Below, piece after piece: positions 52,716-61,999 of a DNA stretch of 64,000 nt. The stretch spans positions 561,291 through 625,290 of the forward strand of contig DLUH01000001.1 of assembly GCA_002742845.1 (NCBI GenBank). Reading direction: 5' to 3'. The notes below the pieces were generated by a model. It ran no database searches and was not told the origin of the DNA. It was given only the letters and a program-made list of their open reading frames with translations. The stretch is from Sulfurovum sp. UBA12169. GTDB lineage: Bacteria > Campylobacterota > Campylobacteria > Campylobacterales > Sulfurovaceae. The translations under genes and the position numbers were made by a program. The first letter of the stretch is position 1, and the number at the start of each line of letters is the position of its first letter.

Positions 52716-53312
52716 TTATAGTTCTTCTGCGTGTTTCTCTAAGTACTCTGCAACCCCTTGGGTACTTGCTTTCATACCCTCTTCTCCTTTGGCCCAACCG
52801 GCCGGACATACTTCACCGTGTTCATTTGTAAAGATCATTGCATCTGCCATTCTGATCATTTCATCAATATTTCTGCCAAGAGGAAGATCATTGATTACCG
52901 CATGTCTGACCGTACCGTCAGCATCAATAAGAAATGAGCCTCTCAACGCAACAGACTCACCAAAGAGTACATCATAATCTCTTGAAATTTGCTTGCTAAG
53001 ATCGGCAACAAGTGGGAATTTTACCCTTCCGATACCTCCTTTTTCTACAGGAGTCTCTCTCCATGCAAAGTGAGAAAACTGGCTATCCACAGAAACACCG
53101 ATTACGTTGATGTCCCTGCTTTTGAATTCTTCAATTCGGTGAGAAAATGCAATAATTTCCGAAGGACACACAAAAGTAAAATCCAACGGATAGAAAAAAA
53201 GAACCGCACCTTTTTCACCAAGATTATTCATAAGATTAAAATCTTCTACAATTGATCCATCTGCAAGTACAGCTGTTGCTGTAAAATCCGGAGCTTTTTT
53301 TGTAACTAACAT
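52716..53312 (-). CDS. Typical 2-Cys peroxiredoxin (AhpC/TSA)
   Basis: A 198-residue thiol peroxidase. Peroxidatic Cys in FYPLDFTFVCPSE near 48, resolving Cys in VCPAGW near 168, and the catalytic Arg in FLIDADGTVRH region. It reduces H2O2 and organic peroxides in the cytoplasm, usually fed by thioredoxin. The ATG at 53312 has AAGGAAA 6 nt upstream; an earlier start 11 codons upstream lacks this. A palindrome just upstream is a candidate PerR site. Confidence 0.93.
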   Translation of the reverse strand: MLVTKKAPDFTATAVLADGSIVEDFNLMNNLGEKGAVLFFYPLDFTFVCPSEIIAFSHRIEEFKSRDINVIGVSVDSQFSHFAWRETPVEKGGIGRVKFPLVADLSKQISRDYDVLFGESVALRGSFLIDADGTVRHAVINDLPLGRNIDEMIRMADAMIFTNEHGEVCPAGWAKGEEGMKASTQGVAEYLEKHAEEL

Positions 53313-53322
53313 ACTATTTTCC

Positions 53323-53342
53323 TTAATGATAATTTTTATTAA
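53323..53342. promoter_or_regulatory. Candidate PerR/Fur-type operator of the peroxiredoxin gene
   Basis: TTAATGATAATTTTTATTAA, an A/T-rich inverted repeat with 8 of 10 pairs matching, 10 bp upstream of the peroxiredoxin ATG and overlapping the region expected for its ribosome site or promoter. PerR boxes in related bacteria are also A/T palindromes of this size. Binding is inferred. Confidence 0.4.
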
Positions 53343-53386
53343 CAAATATATTTTATCACACTATCTTTAAACAAAATTGAAATGGG

Positions 53387-55213
53387 TTATTCATAAAATG
53401 GCAATAATCCAAATTTTTTAATAAATGCCTCATCGATATCAATCACCCTTTTTTTCTGCAGCCTGTCTAAAACTTCTTTGGTACAAAAAGTATCGCCCGG
53501 CCACTCTCTTTCATGGCGGTCATGCTTGTCTTTATTTGTTCCGTCTATGGCAATAAAAGGCTCAAGCACGATATCTCTTTGTGCATCTATGTTGTTGGCA
53601 ACCCTCCAAATAAGCATGTAAGGATTATCCAAAGCATTGTTTTCCTTATCCACAATTACTAAAAGTTTAATATGCGCCTTAAGCTCATGCAATTTTGAGA
53701 TCACATATTTTTGAGATTCTTTTTTTGTTACCGAGATAAAGCATACCGGCGTTTTTGTATGTATCATGTACTGTTTGACTTCACAGATGGTTTCATCTAT
53801 TTTTTGCATCCTCTCTAGAAGCCGGCTGTCATCCAGGGGGTGCTCTATTCCTTCGTCTATCTCATCTGCAGTGGCATCTATCCCCAGCTTACCGCCCACA
53901 AACTGTTCTGGCGAAGAATGATCAAGGTGATCTACAACCCCCTGGGTGATAAGAATCTTACTCTTATCTAGTCTGTTAAGTATGTGTTCGATAAGTTTTT
54001 CGCTTTCTTCCAAATCTGGTGCTTTTTCTCCCACAAAAACAGCATGTTTTACAAAACTCATCTGCCCTACTCCCCAAAACGCATGCATAAATTGCTGTGC
54101 ATGACCCTTGTAGAGAGTCTTCATCTTTGCAAGGATAAGATTATGAAAAACTCCATTTTCGGGCATATTGTAGTCTATAAGATCGGGCGCCATAGGTTTA
54201 AGCATCGGAAGAAAGATACGCTCTGTAGCCCATCCCATATATTTATCCTCCAAAGGAGGCTTGCCTACCACTGTTGCTTGGAAAACAGGGTTTTTCTTCA
54301 TAGTAACGGTATCTACTTCCATAACAGGAAAAGGTTCTCTAAGCGTATAATATCCGGTATGATCGCCAAACGGCCCTTCAATCTTCATCTTGACAGGATC
54401 AACAAATCCCTCAATCACTACATCCACATCGCGAGGGATATAGATATCGTTTGTAAGTGACTTGACCGTCTTTGCATTTTTGCCTCGCACAAAACCATAA
54501 AGTAAAAGTTCGAACATGCCATAGGGCATGGGAGCCTGTCCGCACCAGATATAAAGCGGATCACCTCCGATCGCAACTGTTACGGGCATTTTTTTACCTT
54601 CATTTTGATACTGGTCAAAAAAATGAGATGCATCTTTGTGGATCTGCCAATGCATACCGAGTCTTTTTTTATCATACTGCTGCAAACGATACATGCCAAG
54701 ATTTTGCGTTTTTCCATCAATGCTCTGCGTGTAAACCTGTCCCATAGTTATAAAAGGTCCGCCATCCTCTTCCCAGGTTTTCAAAATAGGCAATTTATCC
54801 AAATCCACCTCTTCTTTACTATACACAATCTCCTGGCATTCCCCTTTGCCTCTTAAACGTTTTGGAAATACATTTCTCAGTGCAAAAAGCTTTGGAATCA
54901 TCGCCAATTTTGCCCTAATGCCCCTAGGCGGTTTCAGTTTCATGAGTTCATCGATCCCCAAAGCGATCTGATCAGGATGCTTGCCAAAGATTTTTTGTGT
55001 AATCTCCTTGTTGGCAAAAATATTCATTAAAACAGGGATATCATATTCGATACCCTTGTTTTTATTGACAGGCTTGGTAAACAGCAACGGCCTAGAATCC
55101 TCTTTTTTAACCTCAATATACGCCACATGAGGTATTTCAAGTTCCACATCCAGCGGTTCTTCGATAATCTTTAAATTGCCATTTTCCTTCAACCATTTCA
55201 CCACATCCGTCAT
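53387..55213 (-). CDS. ubiD: UbiD-family decarboxylase (menaquinone pathway type)
   Basis: A 608-residue prenylated-FMN-dependent decarboxylase. Core motifs are LGMYRLQQYDKKRLGMHW, the metal/cofactor segment IEGPFGDHTGYYTLREPF near 270-290 and WGVGQMSFVKHAVFV. In Campylobacterota, which make menaquinone by the futalosine route, this homologue is assigned to late menaquinone synthesis. The ATG at 55213 has AAAGGAT 7 nt upstream; one three codons earlier has the site abutting it. The gene follows hemC on the same strand after a 372-bp gap. Confidence 0.88.
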   Translation of the reverse strand: MTDVVKWLKENGNLKIIEEPLDVELEIPHVAYIEVKKEDSRPLLFTKPVNKNKGIEYDIPVLMNIFANKEITQKIFGKHPDQIALGIDELMKLKPPRGIRAKLAMIPKLFALRNVFPKRLRGKGECQEIVYSKEEVDLDKLPILKTWEEDGGPFITMGQVYTQSIDGKTQNLGMYRLQQYDKKRLGMHWQIHKDASHFFDQYQNEGKKMPVTVAIGGDPLYIWCGQAPMPYGMFELLLYGFVRGKNAKTVKSLTNDIYIPRDVDVVIEGFVDPVKMKIEGPFGDHTGYYTLREPFPVMEVDTVTMKKNPVFQATVVGKPPLEDKYMGWATERIFLPMLKPMAPDLIDYNMPENGVFHNLILAKMKTLYKGHAQQFMHAFWGVGQMSFVKHAVFVGEKAPDLEESEKLIEHILNRLDKSKILITQGVVDHLDHSSPEQFVGGKLGIDATADEIDEGIEHPLDDSRLLERMQKIDETICEVKQYMIHTKTPVCFISVTKKESQKYVISKLHELKAHIKLLVIVDKENNALDNPYMLIWRVANNIDAQRDIVLEPFIAIDGTNKDKHDRHEREWPGDTFCTKEVLDRLQKKRVIDIDEAFIKKFGLLPFYE

Positions 55214-55585
55214 CTGCGTCATCCTTTACTTTTAAGAAATAAAATTTCTACTAATTGAACCCTCCAATACGTATTGGATCCTAAATCTGTCCTCCCGAAC
55301 TTGATTCAGGATCAAAATAACAGATTTTTCATCATCACAGTTCTTGATCCGCACTCTATTTTGTGATTTAATCAGGGGTTTCACTTACATGATTATAGCA
55401 AAAGCGAATTAGTTTTTACGGAAGAGATATAATGATTAGAACATCGTAAAACAACTTTACAAGCAGTAGTTTGAAAAATAAAAATACACCTGACTCTATT
55501 ATTTTTTATTTGCCTAAAATTACTGCCTTGCATCACCTTGTAACTTTATCGCGATGGTCTTTGATTGTTTGGAACACCAAAAAGA
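55214..55585. other. 372-bp intergenic region with one REP-like unit
   Basis: No gene is visible. At 55289-55315 lies a degenerate copy of the palindromic repeat clustered at 9283-9561 (GTCCTCCCGAACTTGATTCAGG...). GATATAAT near 55427-55434 could be a -10 box on the plus strand but leads to no open reading frame. Confidence 0.5.
55289..55315. repeat. Solitary degenerate REP-like unit
   Basis: An imperfect palindrome of the GTCATTCCGGACTTGATCC type, matching the 9320-9346 unit in reverse orientation with several substitutions. It carries GGATC once. Confidence 0.6.
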
Positions 55586-56539
55586 TTAAAGCCTTTGGGG
55601 CATCTCTTCCTTAAAGGCAATCTCTTCAGCTTTTGAAAGTATTTCCAGGGCACCATTTGCAATCATCCGCTCTGCAAGATGATCTCCTAAGCTATCGCAT
55701 GCCAAAAGCGGTGCGGAAAGCTCTTCTTGCATGATATGTGTACCATCGGGATAACCAAGCATAGACCTTATTGTCATGGTATCCCCCTCTATCACTGCAT
55801 TTACTGCCACAGGAGCAGAACATCCCGCGCCTATCTTGGAGACAAAGTCTCTTTCTAATTTGGTGCAAAGAAAACTTTTTTCATCATTGAGCGTCATAGC
55901 GATCTGGCGCACGTTCTCGTTGGAACTTATAATTTCTATGCCTAGGGCTGCCTGCCCCATAGGGGGTATCATAAAATCCAATTTTTGAACATAAGGAATA
56001 TCTTTAAGCAGATCAAGTCTATGAAGTCCTATATAAGCAAGTATAATAGCGTCATATTGACCCTCTTTGAGTTTTCTTAATCTTGTATTAACATTACCTC
56101 GCAAATCTTTTACTTTTAGATCCGGACGTTTTTGCAAAAGCTGCATACGTCTTCTTAAGCTTGTGGTGCCTACAATGGCACCCTTCGGAAGTTCTTTTAG
56201 ACTATCATAACGATGTGACAAAAAAACATCGCTCTGATCTTGACGCTGCGTAATAGCCACAAGCTCCAAACCCTCAGGAATATAGGTGGGAACATCTTTG
56301 AGCGAATGTACGGCAAGGTCTGCTTTTCCTGCAAGCATTTCATCCTCAAGCTCTTTGGTGAAATGTCCTTTTCCTCCAATCAGTGCCAATGGCTTATCCA
56401 AGATTTTGTCTCCCTGTGAAGTGATCTTATTGAGTTCTACTTTCACATGGGGAAACGTATTTTCTATTCTTTCTTTGATATGATATGCCTGCCATAATGC
56501 AAGATCACTTGCCCTGGTTGCTATAATTAATTTTTCCAT
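55586..56539 (-). CDS. hemC: Hydroxymethylbilane synthase (porphobilinogen deaminase)
   Basis: A 317-residue HemC that polymerises four porphobilinogens. IATRASDLALWQA at the start, TSLRRRMQLL, DLRGNVNTRL near 145, and dipyrromethane-bearing Cys in GAGCSAPVAVNA near 242. It starts 4 nt after the Dsb gene in the hemA-proS-hemC operon. Confidence 0.95.
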   Translation of the reverse strand: MEKLIIATRASDLALWQAYHIKERIENTFPHVKVELNKITSQGDKILDKPLALIGGKGHFTKELEDEMLAGKADLAVHSLKDVPTYIPEGLELVAITQRQDQSDVFLSHRYDSLKELPKGAIVGTTSLRRRMQLLQKRPDLKVKDLRGNVNTRLRKLKEGQYDAIILAYIGLHRLDLLKDIPYVQKLDFMIPPMGQAALGIEIISSNENVRQIAMTLNDEKSFLCTKLERDFVSKIGAGCSAPVAVNAVIEGDTMTIRSMLGYPDGTHIMQEELSAPLLACDSLGDHLAERMIANGALEILSKAEEIAFKEEMPQRL

Positions 56540-56543
56540 TTGA

Positions 56544-57377
56544 CTACTTTATAAATTTTTTATATCCATCTCTTGTTTTATCCCATTCACCGTCAATATA
56601 AACAGTTGGTGTACCTGTAACCATCATTCTAGCCGCATTTTCTTCATCAGACTCTAAGGCTTCTTTCACTTTGGGTTGATTGATTTGTGCTTCTGTCACT
56701 TCATAGCCTGTCTGTTTTTTGACCATTTCAAGCACTTTGGTTACGTTGTTTTCTCTTGGGTCTATCTGAAGCGAATACATTTTTGCAACCACATCCCTTT
56801 TGCCTGCTTCTTGCGCCACATGCATTATGCGCGTCAAAATACCCGAAACCGGATGAAGGCTTAAAAGAGGAAGATGATAATAGTAAACTGCCATTATTTC
56901 GGGATACTCTTGTGCTATGGTAAATATTTCAGGTACCGCCTCTTGGCAGAAAGGGCATAGCGGATCCGAAAAGATAAGGATCTTATGCTTGGCATCTTTG
57001 TTTCCAAAAAGAAGATGTGCGTCATTATACATACCCGCTGGAACTGTCGGCTTTATCTCGTCACGATAATCATTGCCTGTTTTCAAATCAACTAAATGTC
57101 CGGTAACAAGCCCATCCTTAACAAACATTGTTTCAGGCGCATGAATCTCTTTTCCCTGATAAACCAAATCCATAGTGGTAAAAAGCACTGTCCACCCGGG
57201 AAGAGCCTCAACGGTTTTACTCTCAACAACTCGCACCCCTTTTGCTTCAACCTGGGGATTTTTTACAATATTTTTTTTAACATATTTTAACAATAATTTA
57301 TTATCCGGTTGTGTATTTGCGCTAATTGCGATCGTCGCGACTGCTATACTCATCAATAATTTCAACATCAATGACAT
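56544..57377 (-). CDS. DsbC/DsbG-like periplasmic thiol-disulfide oxidoreductase
   Basis: A 277-residue exported thioredoxin-fold protein. The signal peptide is MSLMLKLLMSIAVATIAISA. An N-terminal domain (about 20-120) resembles the DsbC dimerisation part, then SDPLCPFCQEAVP holds the C-P-F-C site near 148, and the cis-Pro loop is TGTPTVYI. Start at 57377 is supported by AAGGAGAG, which makes the gene overlap fxsA by 56 bp. It may serve cytochrome or other exported Cys proteins; the haem operon setting is suggestive only. Confidence 0.85.
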   Translation of the reverse strand: MSLMLKLLMSIAVATIAISANTQPDNKLLLKYVKKNIVKNPQVEAKGVRVVESKTVEALPGWTVLFTTMDLVYQGKEIHAPETMFVKDGLVTGHLVDLKTGNDYRDEIKPTVPAGMYNDAHLLFGNKDAKHKILIFSDPLCPFCQEAVPEIFTIAQEYPEIMAVYYYHLPLLSLHPVSGILTRIMHVAQEAGKRDVVAKMYSLQIDPRENNVTKVLEMVKKQTGYEVTEAQINQPKVKEALESDEENAARMMVTGTPTVYIDGEWDKTRDGYKKFIK

Positions 57378-57753
57378 CTTTCTCTCCTTTATAAACATGA
57401 TTTGCATCATATGGTTTTTGTTCGGGTGTTATTTTAGCAATAAATTTCAAATAGAGTGTATAGCCCAAACAGACCATACCCATAAAATCACTCAAAACTC
57501 CAGGTATAATAAGCAGTATGGCCCCCACAAAATAGGCCGTAGCCGCATCATGAAAACTTTTCATACTCAACTTGCCTTTTGCTACAGAACTAAGATTGTT
57601 CATCATGGCAAACGGTGTAGACTGAAGCAGTCTTATTCCCGCGCCCATACTTACTAAAATCCATACAGCACTCCATACAAACCCTATCTTTTCGCCCACT
57701 TTAAGCGAAAGATAAAGCTCCAAAAGCAAAAGCGGTATGAGAATAATAATCAC
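57322..57753 (-). CDS. fxsA: FxsA family membrane protein
   Basis: A 143-residue FxsA-type protein with three to four membrane helices: LLLLELYLSLKVGEKIG, then WILVSMGAGIRLL and PGVLSDFMGMVCL, and an acidic cytoplasmic tail. E. coli FxsA affects phage exclusion when overproduced; its normal function is not known. It starts 2 nt after proS, and its last 56 bp overlap the start of the Dsb gene in another frame. Confidence 0.82.
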   Translation of the reverse strand: MIIILIPLLLLELYLSLKVGEKIGFVWSAVWILVSMGAGIRLLQSTPFAMMNNLSSVAKGKLSMKSFHDAATAYFVGAILLIIPGVLSDFMGMVCLGYTLYLKFIAKITPEQKPYDANHVYKGEKDVIDVEIIDEYSSRDDRN

Positions 57754-57755
57754 AG

Positions 57756-59462
57756 CTAAACCTTTTGATTTACAACATCTATAACAGCATCAATCAAAAC
57801 ATCTTCTGTATGCAACCCTTCCCTGCAAACAAACTCCACAAGACCGTCTTGCAATTTCTTTCCTATGATTATGGCATAGGGTATCCCTAGAAGTTCATAA
57901 TCTTTCATTTTGAAACCAAATCGCTCTTTTCTATCATCAAGCAGCACATCTTTGCCTTGTGTTTTTAATTTTTCATAAAGTTCTTCTCCCAACATTCTTT
58001 GCTCTTCGTCTTTAACGTTAGAAACGATGATCTGAAGATCAAACGGCGCAGACTCTTTAGTCCAGATACATCCTTTGTCATCATGATGCTGCTCGATAAT
58101 GGCTGCAAGCAAACGACTCACACCTATCCCATAGGTTCCCATCACCATCGGCTGCGCTTTGCCGTTTTCGTCCAAAAAAGTAGCCCCTAACGGTTCACTG
58201 TAACGTGTACCAAGCTGAAAAATGTGTCCTGCCTCTATCCCTTTGGTGTATCGTAATGGTTTACCGCAACAACTGCACAAATCTCCCTCTTGCACAGCAG
58301 CAAGATCAAAATATTCTGCCTCAATACCTGCAAGGTTTACACCCACTAAATGATAATCTTTTTCGTTGGCTCCGCAAATGAGAGAAGAGGCATTTTTAAG
58401 TGTATTATCCAAAACAACTCTTACCCCTTCCTGTGTTGCAGTTGGACCCATAAAGCCTGCAATTAAACCCGTTTGAGCCAATTCTTCTTCACTGATTTCT
58501 GCCAGATCATTAGCATCAACCGCATTGCACGCTTTAACTTCCTGAAGTTCGTCCGAACCTCTTAAGGCAAAAAGAACAACTTCGCTTCTGCCTTCATCAT
58601 AAAGTGCACGTTTGGCTACTGTTTTTACCAAATAATAGGGATCTACCCTAAAATACTCACTCAGAGCTTCTATCGTTTTTACATCGGGAGTATAAAATTT
58701 TGCAAAATTGGCCTCAGGCGCCTGGGCTTCACATTTTTTTTCTTTACGTACGGCCGCTTCTATATTGGCGCCATACTCACAAGCGTCACAAACCACAATG
58801 GTATCCTCTCCGCTTTCAGCAAGCACCATAAATTCTTTGCTTCCGCTTCCTCCTATGGCACCGCTGTCTGCCTCGACTACCCTAAACTCAAGTCCCAAAC
58901 GTGTAAATATTTTTTTATAAGTCTCTTCCATCAATGCAAATTCACGCTGCATATCTTCAGTAGAAGCATGGAAACTGTATCCATCCTTCATTAAAAACTC
59001 TCGTCCGCGCATCAAACCAAAACGCGGTCTGATCTCATCTCGAAACTTTAGATTGATCTGATACAGATTTAACGGCAGCTGCTTATAGCTTTGTACCGTT
59101 TGCCTGACGAGATTTACCATCATCTCTTCGTGGGTCGGACCCAAAATAAAATCATTCTCTTTACGGTCTTTGAAACGCAGCAGCTCTTTACCGTATTTTT
59201 CGAAACGTCCGCTCTCTTGCCAAAGCGATGCAGGAGTCACAAAGCTTAGACTTACCTCTTGACAACCTGCACAATCAAGCTCTTCCTTGACCACGCTATG
59301 TACTTTATCCAGTACTTTTTTTCCCAAAGGCAAAAAATTGTAAAGCCCGCTTCCTCCAACCGATTGGATAAATCCGCCTCTTACAAGATAAATGTGGCTT
59401 GCCAATGTTGCATCATTGGGTGTTTCTTTGGTAGTAGGTATCAATAATCTTGAAAATCTCAC
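57756..59462 (-). CDS. proS: Prolyl-tRNA synthetase, bacterial type
   Basis: A 568-residue class II synthetase with the bacterial editing insertion. Motif 1 is around [16 protein letters not shown], motif 2 [21 protein letters not shown] near 140-160, the INS editing domain about 225-385, and motif 3 [13 protein letters not shown] near 440. It starts with GTG behind AAAGGAT and overlaps the hemA stop (GTGA). Confidence 0.95.
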   Translation of the reverse strand: MRFSRLLIPTTKETPNDATLASHIYLVRGGFIQSVGGSGLYNFLPLGKKVLDKVHSVVKEELDCAGCQEVSLSFVTPASLWQESGRFEKYGKELLRFKDRKENDFILGPTHEEMMVNLVRQTVQSYKQLPLNLYQINLKFRDEIRPRFGLMRGREFLMKDGYSFHASTEDMQREFALMEETYKKIFTRLGLEFRVVEADSGAIGGSGSKEFMVLAESGEDTIVVCDACEYGANIEAAVRKEKKCEAQAPEANFAKFYTPDVKTIEALSEYFRVDPYYLVKTVAKRALYDEGRSEVVLFALRGSDELQEVKACNAVDANDLAEISEEELAQTGLIAGFMGPTATQEGVRVVLDNTLKNASSLICGANEKDYHLVGVNLAGIEAEYFDLAAVQEGDLCSCCGKPLRYTKGIEAGHIFQLGTRYSEPLGATFLDENGKAQPMVMGTYGIGVSRLLAAIIEQHHDDKGCIWTKESAPFDLQIIVSNVKDEEQRMLGEELYEKLKTQGKDVLLDDRKERFGFKMKDYELLGIPYAIIIGKKLQDGLVEFVCREGLHTEDVLIDAVIDVVNQKV

Positions 59463-60766
59463 GCGCTGTATCCTTTTGTATGGTGATCATCTTTATATTG
59501 TTTAAAATCAATATGTTCTGTATTTATATTGAACATTTCTTTGACAGATTCAAGGCAATTTGCATTTTGTTTCTGCGCAGAAGAGTGTCTGAGGTTTTGG
59601 GTAGGGTCATGCAAGAAACGGTTAAACATTTGATACGCCATTTTTCTTATATTTTCTTCATATTCTGCCGGAACAAATCCTTTTTTGATCGCTCTTTGCA
59701 TTTCACGTTCTATGGCTGCTGATACATGTTCCCGCATTTGCTTAATAATCGGCTCCACGGAAAGCGCACGCAGCCATGCGTAAAATTCATCTTTATAGCG
59801 TTCTACGATCTCCGATGCTCTTACCGCCTGCTCTTCCCGTAAAGCGTGATTATCCTGTGATATACTCTGCAAATCATCGATACGGAACAACCGAAGCTTT
59901 TCTATATCCATATCTTCGATATCTCGGGGTATGGCCATATCAAACCAAAGTCTTGGAAGCATATCATTTTCTATCATTCCCTTGGTAATAATATATTCCG
60001 ATGAAGAGGTAGCCGAAAAAAGCAAACGGTATCTATTGAGATACTTATCCAGCTTGTCGCTTGTGTCGGCTTTAACATTTTCACCCAGACCCTGGGCAAT
60101 CTGCTGCACTTTTTCAAGATCTCTGCCCATAAGCACCACATCGCATCCCGCCCTAAGCAAATGCTTTGCAGCCAATACGCCTATTTCTCCTGTCCCCACA
60201 ACGACGGCGGTCATGCCAAGCATGTTTTCGCCTAGGATTTTCTGTGCCTGGGAGACCGCAACCGAAGCAATGGAGATAGGGTGTTCGGAAATATTGGTTT
60301 CATTCCGTACCTGAGCTGCACATTTGATTGCATAAGAGACTACGCGGTTAAGCTTGCGTCCTGCCGTGCCGTTTTCATAGGAAAATCTGAAAGCCTCTTT
60401 TACTTGGCCGGTAATTTGAGACTCACCCACAACTAAAGAGTCCAACGAAGAAACCACAGAAAAAATATGCCCGATCGCCTCTTCATCATCATAGCGTTTT
60501 GCCGTTGCTTTAATGTCATAAAAATTCAATGTGCTGTGTTGACTTACTAGGCCCAGTACCGTATGATAGCTTGAAAAATTATCACGCGTTGCCATCACGA
60601 TCTCTACTCTGTTGCATGTTGAGACGATAAACGCTTCATGAATAAAATCAAATTCGACTAACGCATTGAGCATTATTTTTTTTTCTTCATTATTGGCAAA
60701 CGCCAACTTCTCCCTCATGGCCAAATCACAATTTTTGTGAGAAAAACTTATCACTTGATAATACAT
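59459..60766 (-). CDS. hemA: Glutamyl-tRNA reductase
   Basis: A 435-residue HemA, the first step of C5 tetrapyrrole synthesis. The catalytic Cys is in [10 protein letters not shown] near 50, with [17 protein letters not shown] near 112, the NADPH fold [16 protein letters not shown] near 187 and the C-terminal dimer helix. It couples Glu-tRNA to glutamate semialdehyde. It lies 2 nt after the polyprenyl synthase gene. Confidence 0.96.
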   Translation of the reverse strand: MYYQVISFSHKNCDLAMREKLAFANNEEKKIMLNALVEFDFIHEAFIVSTCNRVEIVMATRDNFSSYHTVLGLVSQHSTLNFYDIKATAKRYDDEEAIGHIFSVVSSLDSLVVGESQITGQVKEAFRFSYENGTAGRKLNRVVSYAIKCAAQVRNETNISEHPISIASVAVSQAQKILGENMLGMTAVVVGTGEIGVLAAKHLLRAGCDVVLMGRDLEKVQQIAQGLGENVKADTSDKLDKYLNRYRLLFSATSSSEYIITKGMIENDMLPRLWFDMAIPRDIEDMDIEKLRLFRIDDLQSISQDNHALREEQAVRASEIVERYKDEFYAWLRALSVEPIIKQMREHVSAAIEREMQRAIKKGFVPAEYEENIRKMAYQMFNRFLHDPTQNLRHSSAQKQNANCLESVKEMFNINTEHIDFKQYKDDHHTKGYSA

Positions 60767-60768
60767 GG

Positions 60769-61665
60769 TTAAAAATCCCTCTCTATCATCTCTTTGGCAA
60801 TACCTGAAAGTGCTTTTTCGCCTTGCTGTTCCATGAGCTCTATCGCTTCATCTATAAGTTTTCTGGCTTCCTGATAGGATTTTTCAACAATAAGGTGTTG
60901 TTGCATCTGCTCCAAGATCCATGTTTGCTCTTCAAGATTGAGTACCCTGCCGTGCAATGAACGAAGTTTTTGTTTTGATTGTTCGTCTAAAGCTTCATAA
61001 AGATAAATATAAGGCAAAGTGGTTTTCCCTTCGGCAAAATCATGCAATGCAGGTTTGCCTAGCGTTATACTGTCTGAGGTGATATCCAAAAGATCATCAA
61101 TCATTTGAAACGCAAGCCCCAAATTTCTTCCGTAGATCATATACGTTTCTTTAGGCTTTCCGGCCAACAATGCAGCTGCACCGGCACTTGCTTCTATCAA
61201 GGAGGCCGTTTTTTGGTAAATCATCCCCAGATAACTCTCTTTATTGTCATTAAACGCTACGGAAAGAGAAACATCTTTAAGCTCTCCCAGACTTAATTGC
61301 GTAACTGCATTGGAGATAAGCTTCGCTACGTCAGCGCCGATATTGTTTAGCTCAAAAAAACCTTTAGAGTAGAGTATATCTCCCAGCATAATAGCTGTTT
61401 TGTTGCCATAAATAGCATTAAGGGAAGGTTTGTTGCGGCGAGTATAGGCATCATCAATCACATCATCATGCAACAAACTGGCCGCATGTATCATTTCTAC
61501 CACAGCAGCCGTTTTCACAACGGAAAATCCGGTACCGGCAATTTTCAAAATAAGTTTGGCGCGAAGCCTTTTTCCTTGAGGAAGCTTCATGTACAATGAA
61601 GAAACATGCTTGTCATTTAAGTCAGCAACAAATTGTTCTATTTTTCTTTCAACAGCACTTAGCAA
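60769..61665 (-). CDS. Polyprenyl diphosphate synthase
   Basis: A 298-residue trans-prenyltransferase. First Asp-rich motif LLHDDVIDDAYTRR near 67, second MIDDLLDIT near 187, with KRLRAKLIL near 30. It is likely to make the octaprenyl or similar tail of menaquinone, though chain length cannot be read with confidence. It precedes hemA as in C. jejuni and follows DUF2018 by 8 bp. Confidence 0.9.
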   Translation of the reverse strand: MLSAVERKIEQFVADLNDKHVSSLYMKLPQGKRLRAKLILKIAGTGFSVVKTAAVVEMIHAASLLHDDVIDDAYTRRNKPSLNAIYGNKTAIMLGDILYSKGFFELNNIGADVAKLISNAVTQLSLGELKDVSLSVAFNDNKESYLGMIYQKTASLIEASAGAAALLAGKPKETYMIYGRNLGLAFQMIDDLLDITSDSITLGKPALHDFAEGKTTLPYIYLYEALDEQSKQKLRSLHGRVLNLEEQTWILEQMQQHLIVEKSYQEARKLIDEAIELMEQQGEKALSGIAKEMIERDF

Positions 61666-61673
61666 CTTTTATC

Positions 61674-61949
61674 CTATTCACACTGTGTCACAATATTTCC
61701 TACAAGCTCTATGAAGATGCTATTGGTTCTGTCTTCTAGTTCTTGTTCGATGATCATGCTTTTTAAAAGCATCTCATGCTCCTCTTCCAACCCTTTTTCT
61801 TCCAGCAATTTTTCTGCCACCGCCAAACGCTGAAATACCTTTTCAAGTTCCATCTCTACGATATTTTGATTGGCTGATCTTGCTATCCCAAAAAAATTGC
61901 TTCTAGGCGTTCCTACCAAAAAATCATCTTCATCATCAAATAGTCTCAT
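61674..61949 (-). CDS. DUF2018 family protein
   Basis: A 91-residue, largely helical, acidic protein (MRLFDDEDDFLVGTPR, then a KVFQRLAVAEKLLEEKG helix). The family is restricted to Campylobacterota and has a solved helical fold in Helicobacter, as I recall, but no known function. GGAGAG precedes the ATG; it begins the haem/proS operon. Confidence 0.8.
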   Translation of the reverse strand: MRLFDDEDDFLVGTPRSNFFGIARSANQNIVEMELEKVFQRLAVAEKLLEEKGLEEEHEMLLKSMIIEQELEDRTNSIFIELVGNIVTQCE

Positions 61950-61999
61950 CTGCTCTCCATTACTTTTTGTACTCTGCTCATTATAGGAAAAGTATTATA

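Noticed and set aside
55427-55480. Promoter for a small RNA in the ubiD-hemC gap
   Set aside because: A lone TATAAT-like box without a terminator, hairpin or conserved downstream structure is not enough.
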